From assembly GCA_016875335.1 (NCBI GenBank), contig VGRO01000033.1, positions 1 through 41,515 on the forward strand: 41,515 nucleotides of DNA, in the 5' to 3' direction. Below, piece by piece: positions 16,180 to 23,683 of this stretch. The notes below the pieces were generated by a model. That model worked only from the letters and a program-made list of their open reading frames with translations. It did no database searches and was not told the origin of the DNA. Position numbers and translations under genes: made by a program. Position 1 is the stretch's first letter. Each line of letters opens with the position of its first letter. Source of the stretch: Deltaproteobacteria bacterium (lineage in GTDB: Bacteria > Myxococcota_A > UBA9042).

Positions 16180-17429
16180 AAATCGAGGTGATCGTCGAAG
16201 CTCTCGCGCATCGCCCACACCGCGACGACGGCAAGCAGCAGGCACGCCCCACCTACCCAGGCGGCCGCGCCCACGCGGCCCAGGTCGGGCTTGAGGGTTT
16301 TCCAGGCCCATTCGACGGCCACCAGCGACCCGCGCACGAAGTTCGGGGCCGTGGTCGCGACGGTCGCCCGCAGGTTGGTGCCGAACTGCTCGGCCGCGGT
16401 GGTCGCGAACACAGCCCAGTAGCCGTTGGCGGTGCCGACCAGGAAAAGGACCCAGCAAAAGGTCTGCACGGTGCTGTCGTGGGCGTTGCAGTACACGACC
16501 AGCGCAACGACATCCAGGGCCAGGAAGAGCAGCAGGGCCTTGCGCCGCGATCGCAGCGCCTGCGAAATCAGTCCGGCCGATAGATCGCCGACGCCGAGCC
16601 CGAGGTAGGCCCAGAATACGGCAGTGGCGCCGGTGACCTCGCCGTGGATGCGCAGGTCCTTGGCGAATTCGTTGGCGAACACCACCAGGATGCCGATCGA
16701 GAACCAAATCGGCACTCCGGTGGCGATGACCGTCAGGTAGCGTCCCAGCCGCCGCGGCGGCCACAACAGCATCCGCAGGTCGCCGCGCGGCCGGTTGCTC
16801 TGTTTCGCGGCGTCGAAAAGGCCCGACTCGAACGTGCCGAAACGCAGCGCCAGCAGCGCCAGCCCCAGCACGCCGCCCGTCAGGTATGCCGTCGTCCAGG
16901 CAAAGTTCTTGCCGACCCATGCCGCCAACAGCGCTCCGCATACGCCGACCGCCGCCACGATGGTGGTGCCGATGCCGCGGTGCTGGGCCGACATCGACTC
17001 GCTGACCAGCGTGACGGCCGCGCCGAGTTCGCCGGCCAGCCCCAACCCCGCCACGAACCTCAGCAGGGCGTATTGGTCGAGCGTCGTCACGTAGGCGTTC
17101 AGCAGGTTTGCCAACGAGTACACGAGGATCGACCCGAAAAGCGTACTTTTGCGCCCCAACCGGTCGCCCATCACGCCCCAAATGATGCCGCCCGTCAGCA
17201 TGCCCGCCATCTGCAGCGAGATGAGCATGCCGCCGGCCGATTCCATGTCAGCGGCCGGGATGCCGATGGCCTGCAGGCTCGGCTTGCGCACGACCGCGAA
17301 GAGGATGAGGTCGTAGATGTCGACGAAATAGCCCAACGCCGAGACCAGCACGGTCAGGGCGACGCGGGCGCGGGGGTTGTCGGTCAGGCTCAAGGCTCCC
17401 CCGTCGGCGCGGTCAGAGGCAGCCCTCAA
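16167..17429 (-). CDS. major facilitator superfamily transporter
   Basis: 420 aa from a TTG at 17429, which overlaps the end of the upstream HExxH lipoprotein gene by 17 bp. An in-frame TTG at 17393 (GGGGGAG just before it) is an alternative and would still keep TM1. About twelve hydrophobic segments are visible. MFS motif A appears as GVMGDRLGRK after TM2, and ALLRFVAGLGLAGELGAAVTL in TM4 resembles the sugar/metabolite-H+ symporter group, with a Gly-Glu in the membrane. NFVRGS and ATTAAEQFGTNLRATVA also fit that group. Inner membrane. The solute is not predictable; organic acid or aromatic acid symporters are the closest in feel. Confidence 0.88.
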   Translation of the reverse strand: MRAASDRADGGALSLTDNPRARVALTVLVSALGYFVDIYDLILFAVVRKPSLQAIGIPAADMESAGGMLISLQMAGMLTGGIIWGVMGDRLGRKSTLFGSILVYSLANLLNAYVTTLDQYALLRFVAGLGLAGELGAAVTLVSESMSAQHRGIGTTIVAAVGVCGALLAAWVGKNFAWTTAYLTGGVLGLALLALRFGTFESGLFDAAKQSNRPRGDLRMLLWPPRRLGRYLTVIATGVPIWFSIGILVVFANEFAKDLRIHGEVTGATAVFWAYLGLGVGDLSAGLISQALRSRRKALLLFLALDVVALVVYCNAHDSTVQTFCWVLFLVGTANGYWAVFATTAAEQFGTNLRATVATTAPNFVRGSLVAVEWAWKTLKPDLGRVGAAAWVGGACLLLAVVAVWAMRESFDDHLDFYEE

Positions 17430-18582
17430 TTTGCCGCAGCCGCTGGATTTCGTCCAAAAGGTCCGGGTGGTCGACCAACTGCCGCAGCATCGCGCCCTTG
17501 AGGTTGAGCTTGGCGTTGCCCTTGGTCTTGTCCAGGTACAGCCACGCCCGGCCCCAGATGCTCAACGTGGCCTGGCGCCAGCACGGGTTCCCGCTCAGGT
17601 ACGTGTACACCGCCGGGTGCTGCGTGCGTGCCAAGTGCAGGTAGCGGGTCATATACCACAGGAACGTCAGGATGCCGTCCTCGGCGCTGGTGCTGAACTG
17701 GCTGTGGTCCGCGAACGCATAGTCCACCGCCAGGGAGTTGACGTATTGCGCAACTTCTTCGAGCAGCATGTCGTAGCCCTGGTCGCCGCTGTCGAACTTG
17801 GGGTCCTTGGGGTCGCCGCCCAAGTAGATGGGCGCATAGCCGTCACAGCCCGACATGCCGAAACTGGCGCATGCCGGCCAGGTGGCGTCGAAGCCGTCGC
17901 CCTTGATCAGGCTGCGCGCGAACCCCTTGTTGGCGCCCTGGTACGCCAAGCCGGCACACGTGAACTGCGCGGCCTCGTTCAGCCAATACAGGTGACCGCT
18001 GAAGCCCGACTGGCCCAGGTCGTACAGGTGGCCGCACTCGTGGACCAAGGTGGAGGCCTGACCCAGCGCGGCCGATGCCGAACCGGCCTTGGTGGCCTGG
18101 AAGAAGGCGTCCACGCAGTTCTTGCCGCCGCCCATCTTGACCTTCTTGCCCTCGACCAGCAGGGTCTTGCCGACGGGGTAGCGCACGCCGAGCGCGGCTT
18201 CGACAAACGCAATCGCCTCGGTGGACTTGTATCCCGCGGTCAGCGTCGCCAGGCTCGCCTTTGGGTCGGCCGGGGTCGGCTCGGCAAAGGCGCCATCGGG
18301 GCACGCTGCGACCGTGTGCGACCCGGCCGGCGGGGGCTGCGCAGCGTCTTGCTTGGTCGCGTCGGGCGCGGCTGCGTCCGGGCCGCCGGAATCGACGCCG
18401 GGCGCATCCGCGGCGCTTTGGGTCTCGGGCGTCGCGGGGGCGTCTGCCCGCGTCGACGCGTCACCGCCAGGCGCAGCGCCATCGATCGGGGTGAACGGTC
18501 CCGAACCGCCGCCCGAACCCCCGCCGCTGAGGCACGCGGTGGCCGCGGCGGCACAGGCGAACAGGGCGAGGGGGCGGGTCAT
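17413..18582 (-). CDS. lipoprotein with HExxH putative metallopeptidase domain
   Basis: 389 aa from ATG 18582. The frame extends upstream, but residues 1-17 form a lipoprotein signal with lipobox ATAC, so this start is preferred. A Gly/Ser/Asp/Ala-rich linker (about 18-90) precedes a folded domain. This has a zinc-type motif HECGH (His181, Glu182, His185) within TLVHECGHLYDLG, and an acidic residue in LNEAAQF some 17 residues on that could be the third ligand. Several Cys (CVDAF, CAGLA, CASFGMSGC, NPCW) suggest disulfides. No peptidase family is recognised. It sits on the cell surface or in the periplasm. Its promoter region carries two long direct repeats. Confidence 0.82.
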   Translation of the reverse strand: MTRPLALFACAAAATACLSGGGSGGGSGPFTPIDGAAPGGDASTRADAPATPETQSAADAPGVDSGGPDAAAPDATKQDAAQPPPAGSHTVAACPDGAFAEPTPADPKASLATLTAGYKSTEAIAFVEAALGVRYPVGKTLLVEGKKVKMGGGKNCVDAFFQATKAGSASAALGQASTLVHECGHLYDLGQSGFSGHLYWLNEAAQFTCAGLAYQGANKGFARSLIKGDGFDATWPACASFGMSGCDGYAPIYLGGDPKDPKFDSGDQGYDMLLEEVAQYVNSLAVDYAFADHSQFSTSAEDGILTFLWYMTRYLHLARTQHPAVYTYLSGNPCWRQATLSIWGRAWLYLDKTKGNAKLNLKGAMLRQLVDHPDLLDEIQRLRQIEGCL

Positions 18583-18622
18583 GGCAGCTCGCGAACCGCC
18601 GGGCACGCGGGCCGGGCTCGCC

Positions 18623-18651
18623 AGGGTAATGGACTCGCGTGCCGGCTGCAA
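18623..18651 (-). promoter_or_regulatory. promoter candidate for the HExxH lipoprotein
   Basis: On the minus strand TTGCAG (18651-18646) is followed after 17 nt by TACCCT (18628-18623). The leader to ATG 18582 would be about 34 nt. Two direct repeats lie immediately upstream of the -35. Confidence 0.5.
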
Positions 18652-18654
18652 GGG

Positions 18655-18773
18655 ACCCCCCCATTGTTCAGATCCTAGAAATCGTTGATGTTCTTTGCGC
18701 GGCGGTGCTCGCCGGGACTCTGGCGGTGAACGATCCCCCCCTCTGTTCAGGTGCATGAAATCGTTGGGGTGTT
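18655..18773 (-). repeat. pair of about 40-bp direct repeats upstream of the lipoprotein promoter
   Basis: Copy 1 spans about 18656-18693 and copy 2 about 18735-18773, offset by 79 bp. On the plus strand both begin with seven C, then share TGTTCAG and, further on, GAAATCGTTG, ending near TTC; roughly 28 of 39 positions agree. Both lie in the 221-bp gap between the FNR-like gene and the lipoprotein gene. Copy 1 ends 4 nt from the -35 box. Their position suggests binding sites for a regulator (inference); a decayed tandem duplication is the alternative. Confidence 0.55.
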
Positions 18774-18803
18774 CGCCATGGATGCGCCCGCGGCGGCAAT
18801 GGG

Positions 18804-19685
18804 CTAATAGACTTCTATGCGCAACCGATGCTCGTCGCGCAGGCGCTGGCGCAGCCCGGGCCAATCGCCGCCGTGTTGCCGAGCGATGTCGGCGAGCGCC
18901 GCCTCGATGCCGTCCTCCATGCCCTTGAGGCCGCACAGGTAAAGTTCTGCACGTGGGTCGGCCAGCAGCTCCCAGGCAACTGCGCCGTGGTGGCGCAAGC
19001 GATCCTGCACGTACATGCGGCGGCCGTCGGAGGTCTTCTCCTCGCGCGACCGGGCGTAGACCACGTGCAACAGCGGGTCGGTCGCGACCAGTCCGTCCAT
19101 CCACGCCCTGTAGCTCAGGTCGTCGGCGGTCTGCGCGCCGAATACGACGAGGCAACGGCCCCGCTGCGCAGGAGCCAGCCGCGACCGCTGCTGCAGGAAG
19201 GCGCGAAACGGCGCGATGCCCGTGCCCGTGGCCACCAGGACCATGGGGGCCGTCCAGTCCAGCGGCACCATTTCGCGGCCCACCGGACCGGTCATCCACA
19301 TCTGGTCGCCCGGCTTGGCGTCGCACAGGTAGTTGCTGCACAGCCCAGGCAGGACCTCGCCGGTTTCGGGAATCGTCCAGAAAAAGCGCTTGATGGTGAG
19401 CGCAAGCGTGGTGCCGTCGCCATTCTCGCCGTCGCTCGCCGACGCGATCGAGAAAAGGCGCACCGGGTGGGGCCGACCCTTGGCGTTGACGCCCGGCGGC
19501 ACGATGCCAACCGATTGCCCTTCGTGCCAGTTGAACTCGCCCGGCTGCCAGCGCAGGACCAGATGGCGCACGTCGTTGGGGCTGTCCGGCGCGGTCAAGC
19601 GCTCGATCGACTGCAGCGTCACCCGCAGCGGTGCACTCGGCCGATAGCGATTGACCGGAATCTGGGCTTGGAGCGCGAGGTCCAT
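18804..19685 (-). CDS. plant-type ferredoxin-NADP reductase-like flavoprotein
   Basis: 293 aa from ATG 19685; the frame is open upstream without coding features. FNR enzymes move electrons between NAD(P)H and ferredoxin through FAD. The FAD motif RLFSIASA, the GxCSNYLC segment, the NADP motif VATGTGIAPFRAFLQQR, and LYLCGLKGMEDGI match plant/cyanobacterial-type FNR. The protein ends IEVY, close to the aromatic C-terminal Tyr that stacks on FAD in that class. The FNR half of BoxA (benzoyl-CoA epoxidase reductase) is a relative, but no ferredoxin domain is fused here. The electron partner is not in the window. The -10 box is placed so that the mRNA may be leaderless. Confidence 0.9.
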   Translation of the reverse strand: MDLALQAQIPVNRYRPSAPLRVTLQSIERLTAPDSPNDVRHLVLRWQPGEFNWHEGQSVGIVPPGVNAKGRPHPVRLFSIASASDGENGDGTTLALTIKRFFWTIPETGEVLPGLCSNYLCDAKPGDQMWMTGPVGREMVPLDWTAPMVLVATGTGIAPFRAFLQQRSRLAPAQRGRCLVVFGAQTADDLSYRAWMDGLVATDPLLHVVYARSREEKTSDGRRMYVQDRLRHHGAVAWELLADPRAELYLCGLKGMEDGIEAALADIARQHGGDWPGLRQRLRDEHRLRIEVY

Positions 19686-19691
19686 CGGGCG

Positions 19692-19720
19692 ATTCTGGGC
19701 CAAGCGCGGTAGCCGCGCAA
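19692..19720 (-). promoter_or_regulatory. promoter candidate for the FNR-like gene, possibly leaderless
   Basis: TTGCGC (19720-19715), a 17-nt spacer and CAGAAT (19697-19692) on the minus strand. Only 6 nt separate the -10 from ATG 19685, so transcription would begin at or next to the start codon. Confidence 0.45.
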
Positions 19721-19732
19721 GGTGGCGGGCGC

Positions 19733-19738
19733 TAGAAT
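19733..19738 (+). promoter_or_regulatory. -10 candidate for the TPR gene
   Basis: TAGAAT at 19733-19738 is a good -10, without a clear -35, 56 nt before the ATG at 19795 (AAAGGA ribosome site at 19785-19790). Confidence 0.3.
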
Positions 19739-19794
19739 CCGCCGCCGCCTCGACCGGTGCCGTGGCACAAGCCGGCGCGGCGGCAAAGGAACGT

Positions 19795-20826
19795 ATGGGC
19801 CTGACCAGCGCGCGGACGGCAATCGGGGCCACGGCGGCGGCATTTTGCCTGTGCGGATGGGCGTGCGCGGCCAAGAAGGAGATCGTCGACCGCGATCGGC
19901 CGCTGGTCGAGACGCTGGTGCCGGAGGGCCACAGGCTCGAATCGCTGACCGGCGACCTGGCCGACGGGGTCCGCTCGCTGCGCGATGGCGAACTCGACGA
20001 GGCAAAGGCCGCGCTCGAACGGTGGCTCGACAAGCATCCGAACTCGGCGCTCGCTGCCTACCACCTCGGGCTGTGGGCCTTGGCTGTCGACAAGCGCACT
20101 ATCGCCCAGAACTGGTTCGAGCGCGCCGTCGAGTTCGACCCGAAGCTGCACGCCGCCCACTGCCACCTTGGTGCGCTCTACCTGGGCCAGGGAGAAGACG
20201 TCGCGGCCCTGCGCGCCCTGGAGAAGGCCTACGCGTTGGCCCCCGATGATGTGCGGGTGCTGGCCAACCTGGGTGCCGCGCGGTCGCGACGCGGGCTGTG
20301 GAGCGAAGCGCTCGAGGCCTACCAGGCCGCCAACAAAATCGCGCCTTCGCACGGATCGCTGCTCTACGACACTGCGTTGGTGTGGATGCAACGGTACCAG
20401 TGGCAGCAGGCGCTCGACCTGCTCGAACAAGCGCTGAGCGTGCGGCCGTACTTTGGGCAGGCCTGGGCCGCCAAAGTCGCGTGTCTGCATGGGTTGGGCG
20501 ATTTGGCAGGCGCAGAGGCCGCAGCACGGGCAGCCATGGATGCGCTGGGTCAGCCCGAGGCCGAGGTCCACCTGGCGTACGCGCGCGTGTTGGTCCAGCT
20601 GCGCAAAATCGGCGACGCCATCGACCAACTGCGCACAGCCGCGCAACTCCGACCAGAACACGCTGGCGTGCAACTGGCGCTGGGCGAGTTGCTCGACGCC
20701 GCCGGCCGCAAGCAAGAGGCGCTGGCTGTCTACCAGACCTATCTCAAGAACCCGCAGCGTCTCGGCGAAGACGGCCGGCGCATTCGCGACCGGGCCAAGC
20801 AACTGCAAAGCGGCAAGGCCGATTGA
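19795..20826 (+). CDS. exported tetratricopeptide-repeat protein
   Basis: 343 aa from ATG 19795 with AAAGGA 4 nt upstream. The N-terminus is a signal sequence ending in a Cys-rich stretch (FCLCGWACAAKK). It may be a lipoprotein signal, but the lipobox is not canonical. From about residue 48 to 330 the sequence is a run of TPR helices with the usual small/large pattern (AAYHLGLWAL, AHCHLGALYLGQG, VLANLGAARSRRG, LALGELLDAAGRK). That gives about eight repeats, so a protein-binding scaffold in the envelope. The next gene, an outer-membrane lipoprotein, starts 25 nt after the stop and is probably cotranscribed. Partner unknown. Confidence 0.85.
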   Translation: MGLTSARTAIGATAAAFCLCGWACAAKKEIVDRDRPLVETLVPEGHRLESLTGDLADGVRSLRDGELDEAKAALERWLDKHPNSALAAYHLGLWALAVDKRTIAQNWFERAVEFDPKLHAAHCHLGALYLGQGEDVAALRALEKAYALAPDDVRVLANLGAARSRRGLWSEALEAYQAANKIAPSHGSLLYDTALVWMQRYQWQQALDLLEQALSVRPYFGQAWAAKVACLHGLGDLAGAEAAARAAMDALGQPEAEVHLAYARVLVQLRKIGDAIDQLRTAAQLRPEHAGVQLALGELLDAAGRKQEALAVYQTYLKNPQRLGEDGRRIRDRAKQLQSGKAD

Positions 20827-20851
20827 GCGGCAGCCGCAACTGGAGGTCCCC

Positions 20852-21652
20852 GTGTGTACCCGCCTGTTGTGCGCGCTGTGCCTGATTTCGCTGGTCGGGT
20901 GCTTCAGTCCCGTCCACGTCCGACCGGCGCGCACGCTGGCCGCGGGCGAACACGAGGTCGGTGTCACCCTCTCTGGCGCCGCGTTGAGCGCCGACAAGGT
21001 CCAGTGGTACAACGGAACCGCCACCGACTCGATCAAGGACCCGACCTCGGCCAGTCGCTTCAGCGGCATGCCCGAGCTGGTGTACCACTATGGGTTCATG
21101 GAGGATCTCGAAGCTGGCCTGCGTCTGGCGGGCGGTTCGGGGTTGGCCGAGGCGGATGCCCAGTACCGCTTGCTGCGCAAGCGTCTGGGACCCGGCGATC
21201 TGCATCTGTCGGCCGGTGCCGTGGTCGGCAGCGCGCTGGCGGGCGAAACCGGCGGCGGCCGGGCGCTGGTGCCCGTGCGCGCGACCTATGACGCGACGGA
21301 GCACTGGGGCGTCACGCTGGCGGGGCACGCTGGCTATCGCTGGGTCAAGCCCGCCGCTGTGGACCCCAACCTTGCAGTCGAGCACATCGACGCGCTGCGT
21401 TGGTTGGTGGCCAGCGACGGCCTGACGTGGGGCGGCGGGTTGTCCGCAGACTGGCGCAACGACGACTGGGTCGCCCGCGCTTTCTTCGAGACCAACTGGT
21501 GGTCCGGCGACATCGGCGCGCAAGGCAAGATCACCACCTATGGCGTGATGGCGATGCAGTTTGGGCTGGCTGTCGGCTTCAAGTTCGGCAAGGACGCCGC
21601 GGCGCTGCGCAAAAGCCGCGAGGATCTCGACCTGCTGACGACGCCGAAGTAG
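20852..21652 (+). CDS. outer-membrane-like lipoprotein, beta-rich
   Basis: 266 aa from a GTG preceded by TGGAGG; the upstream open frame lies inside the TPR gene. The signal ends in a clear lipobox LVGC (residues 1-16). The mature part alternates short hydrophobic strands with polar turns (GEHEVGVTLSGAAL, FMEDLEAGLRLAGG, LHLSAGAVVGSALAG, WGVTLAGHAGYRWV, VMAMQFGLAVGFKFGK). This looks like a small outer-membrane beta-barrel or an adhesion-type beta protein. It ends with a charged helix. No named family is recognised. It is probably expressed with the TPR protein before it and converges on the TMTC-like gene, 18 bp away. Confidence 0.78.
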   Translation: MCTRLLCALCLISLVGCFSPVHVRPARTLAAGEHEVGVTLSGAALSADKVQWYNGTATDSIKDPTSASRFSGMPELVYHYGFMEDLEAGLRLAGGSGLAEADAQYRLLRKRLGPGDLHLSAGAVVGSALAGETGGGRALVPVRATYDATEHWGVTLAGHAGYRWVKPAAVDPNLAVEHIDALRWLVASDGLTWGGGLSADWRNDDWVARAFFETNWWSGDIGAQGKITTYGVMAMQFGLAVGFKFGKDAAALRKSREDLDLLTTPK

Positions 21653-21670
21653 GCCACCCCTTGGTCAGCC

Positions 21671-23578
21671 CTAATGCTGTGTCGCCGTCGCGTCCCCTGG
21701 CACCACCGCGCCGGCCCGCGCCAGTGCCCTAAACGCCCGGTCGCGCTGGCCGATCCCCTGCCAGACGCGCGCCGCGGCCAGCCACGCGGGGCTCGCACCC
21801 AGGCCCTGCTTGCCCGAGCAGATGGCGGCCCGCTCGTACCACTGGGCGGCTTCGGCGGCGGTTGCGGAGCCTTGAGCTTCCAGGCTGTGCGCCAGCAGGT
21901 CGGCAGCCTCACAGGTGTGCATGCCCATCTGTAGCGCGTCGCGCAGGTAGGGCGTTGCTTCGACGGGGCGACCGCCGTGCAACAAGGCCTTGCCGAGCAG
22001 GAGCCGCATGGGCGCCGCGTAGCGCCTGTCGCGCGGTGGGTTGGCCATCAGTTGCTTGCCTTCCTGCATCGCCGTCGCGTGGTCGCCCGCCTGCACCCGC
22101 GCCACGAAACGGTTGAAGCGGAACTCGGCATCGGCCTGGCACGCTGGTTCTGCACCCTGCGCCGCGCGCAGCACGCCGGCAAAGTCACTCGCCTGTCCCA
22201 GCCGTACGAGCTGGCGGGTGGCAGAGCGACAGCGGTCCTGCACGGTGCGGTGCTCAGCCGGGGTGGCTGCGAACTGGCGGTCCTCCAGCGCCACAAGCGA
22301 CGTGTCGTCGGCGTACGCCGCCAATTCGCTGTCCACCGTAGCGAGCCGCACCGCGCACCACGCCAGGGTGGCCGCGAACACCAAGTGGACGAGCCACCGC
22401 CGGCGCAGCCGCGACACGGCGACGGCGAGCGCCACCTGGCCCGCCAACGCCCCCGGCAGCAGCCAGCGGTCCGCCAGTGCGATCTTGCCCTGCACCCCGG
22501 GCACGTTCAGGTCAGCCACCACCAGCACCGGCCCAAGCGACAGCGCCAGCCAGGTCAAGGGTGCCGATTCCGCGGCGCGCCGGCGCAGCGCCCAGGCGAT
22601 CCACGCCACCATTGCGGCGAGCCCCAGAACCGAGGGCAACCAGGTTTGCCATTGCATCGCCAGGGTGACCGGCAGGTTGGCGATCCCCGACTCCAGCCGG
22701 CCGGGCAAAAGGCCCAGCGCGTACTGGCCCCCGCCGACGCCCCATCGCAGCGGATCGAACTGCACGCCTCCTCCCGGCCGATCGCCCAGCACCGCGCGGC
22801 GCAACCCCAGGAAGGCGACCGCGACCAGGACGGCCGGAGCGACCGCTCGCGCCGTGGCCCGCCAGCGCCAAGGCTGCGGCCCGGCCGACCAGTGCGCCGC
22901 AAGCAGCACCCCCGGCAGCACCACGGCCGCCTCCTTGCTGGCAAGCGCCGCGATCAGGGCAAACAGGTGCAGCGCACGCCACGCCCGCGACGGCGAGTGC
23001 TGGTGGCGCCAGAACGCATACAGCGACCACAAGCCCGCAGCCGCGGCGACCACGTCCGAGCGCGCCATCACCAGGCCCAACGGCTCCGCGGCCACCGGGT
23101 GCAGGGCTGCGACGACGCCGGCGAGCAGCGCCCACACCGGCCACGCGCCCAGCGCGTGCGCCAGTACCGCCACAGCGGCGCAGGCGACGGCGAACCACGC
23201 GACCTGCACGGCGTGGAACGGCCAGGTCGCACCGCCGCCGATCAGCGTCTCGGCCAACCACGACGCCTTGGTCAGCGGCCGCCAATAACCAATCGTGTTG
23301 CCCGAACTCGACCAGAAGTAGTCGTGGGTCAGGTTGGGCCAAAGATCCGCCCACGAGCGCAAGCGGGCGTTCTCCGCAATCAGGAACCGGGCGTCGGCGA
23401 GCAGGCCAAAGCCGAGCGTGGAACGGCCAACCCACAAGGCCACCAGCGCCGGAACCACGGCCAGCGCGACGCGCCACCGCAAGCTGGGCGGGGCGCCGTT
23501 GGTTGCACGTGTGGTCCCGTCGGGCCGCGGCGGTGCAACCTCGGGCGGGGCGTTCAGCGTGGGCGCGGGGTCGGCCAT
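21671..23578 (-). CDS. TMTC/PMT-like polytopic membrane protein with TPR-like C-terminus
   Basis: 635 aa from ATG 23578; the frame continues upstream through the PI-PLC gene on the other strand and is not coding there. After a Pro-rich cytoplasmic start, TM1 is followed by a loop with ADARFLIAENARL and GYWRPLTKASWLAE. HPVAAEPLGLVMARSDVVAAAAG comes later. This matches the layout of TMTC-type GT-C glycosyltransferases (D-x-YI-x-N, YRPL, HPVHTEAV, R-S/A-D). About ten membrane segments extend to residue 430. The rest is helical and TPR-like (YAAPMRLLLGKALLHGG, ATPYLRDAL). A role in O-glycosylation of exported protein is an inference from the fold. Its promoter may be leaderless. Confidence 0.8.
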   Translation of the reverse strand: MADPAPTLNAPPEVAPPRPDGTTRATNGAPPSLRWRVALAVVPALVALWVGRSTLGFGLLADARFLIAENARLRSWADLWPNLTHDYFWSSSGNTIGYWRPLTKASWLAETLIGGGATWPFHAVQVAWFAVACAAVAVLAHALGAWPVWALLAGVVAALHPVAAEPLGLVMARSDVVAAAAGLWSLYAFWRHQHSPSRAWRALHLFALIAALASKEAAVVLPGVLLAAHWSAGPQPWRWRATARAVAPAVLVAVAFLGLRRAVLGDRPGGGVQFDPLRWGVGGGQYALGLLPGRLESGIANLPVTLAMQWQTWLPSVLGLAAMVAWIAWALRRRAAESAPLTWLALSLGPVLVVADLNVPGVQGKIALADRWLLPGALAGQVALAVAVSRLRRRWLVHLVFAATLAWCAVRLATVDSELAAYADDTSLVALEDRQFAATPAEHRTVQDRCRSATRQLVRLGQASDFAGVLRAAQGAEPACQADAEFRFNRFVARVQAGDHATAMQEGKQLMANPPRDRRYAAPMRLLLGKALLHGGRPVEATPYLRDALQMGMHTCEAADLLAHSLEAQGSATAAEAAQWYERAAICSGKQGLGASPAWLAAARVWQGIGQRDRAFRALARAGAVVPGDATATQH

Positions 23579-23585
23579 CGGCGGC

Positions 23586-23613
23586 AGCGTAGTCGAGCGC
23601 GGCGGCGGTGCAA
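23586..23613 (-). promoter_or_regulatory. promoter candidate for the TMTC-like gene, possibly leaderless
   Basis: TTGCAC (23613-23608), a 16-nt spacer and TACGCT (23591-23586) on the minus strand. Seven nt separate the -10 from ATG 23578, and no Shine-Dalgarno is visible. Confidence 0.45.
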
Positions 23614-23647
23614 AGGCGCGGCGCCCGCGCAGCCGGCCGACCGCGGA

Positions 23648-23677
23648 TTGCGGCGCCCGAAGCGGCTGGCGTACGCT
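23648..23677 (+). promoter_or_regulatory. promoter candidate for the PI-PLC-like gene, possibly leaderless
   Basis: TTGCGG at 23648-23653, an 18-nt spacer, TACGCT at 23672-23677. Six nt then lead to ATG 23684, with no Shine-Dalgarno in between. It is back to back with the TMTC-like gene promoter. Confidence 0.45.
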
Positions 23678-23683
23678 GTGGCC

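Noticed and set aside
17413..19341. Long N-terminal extension of the HExxH lipoprotein, through the FNR-like gene
   Set aside because: A lipoprotein signal starts at 18582 with a promoter just upstream. The extension overlaps the FNR-like gene, which has complete motifs in another frame of the same strand.
21977..23683. Long N-terminal extension of the PI-PLC-like protein over the TMTC-like gene
   Set aside because: The extension is antisense to a well-supported membrane protein and the signal peptide begins at 23684.
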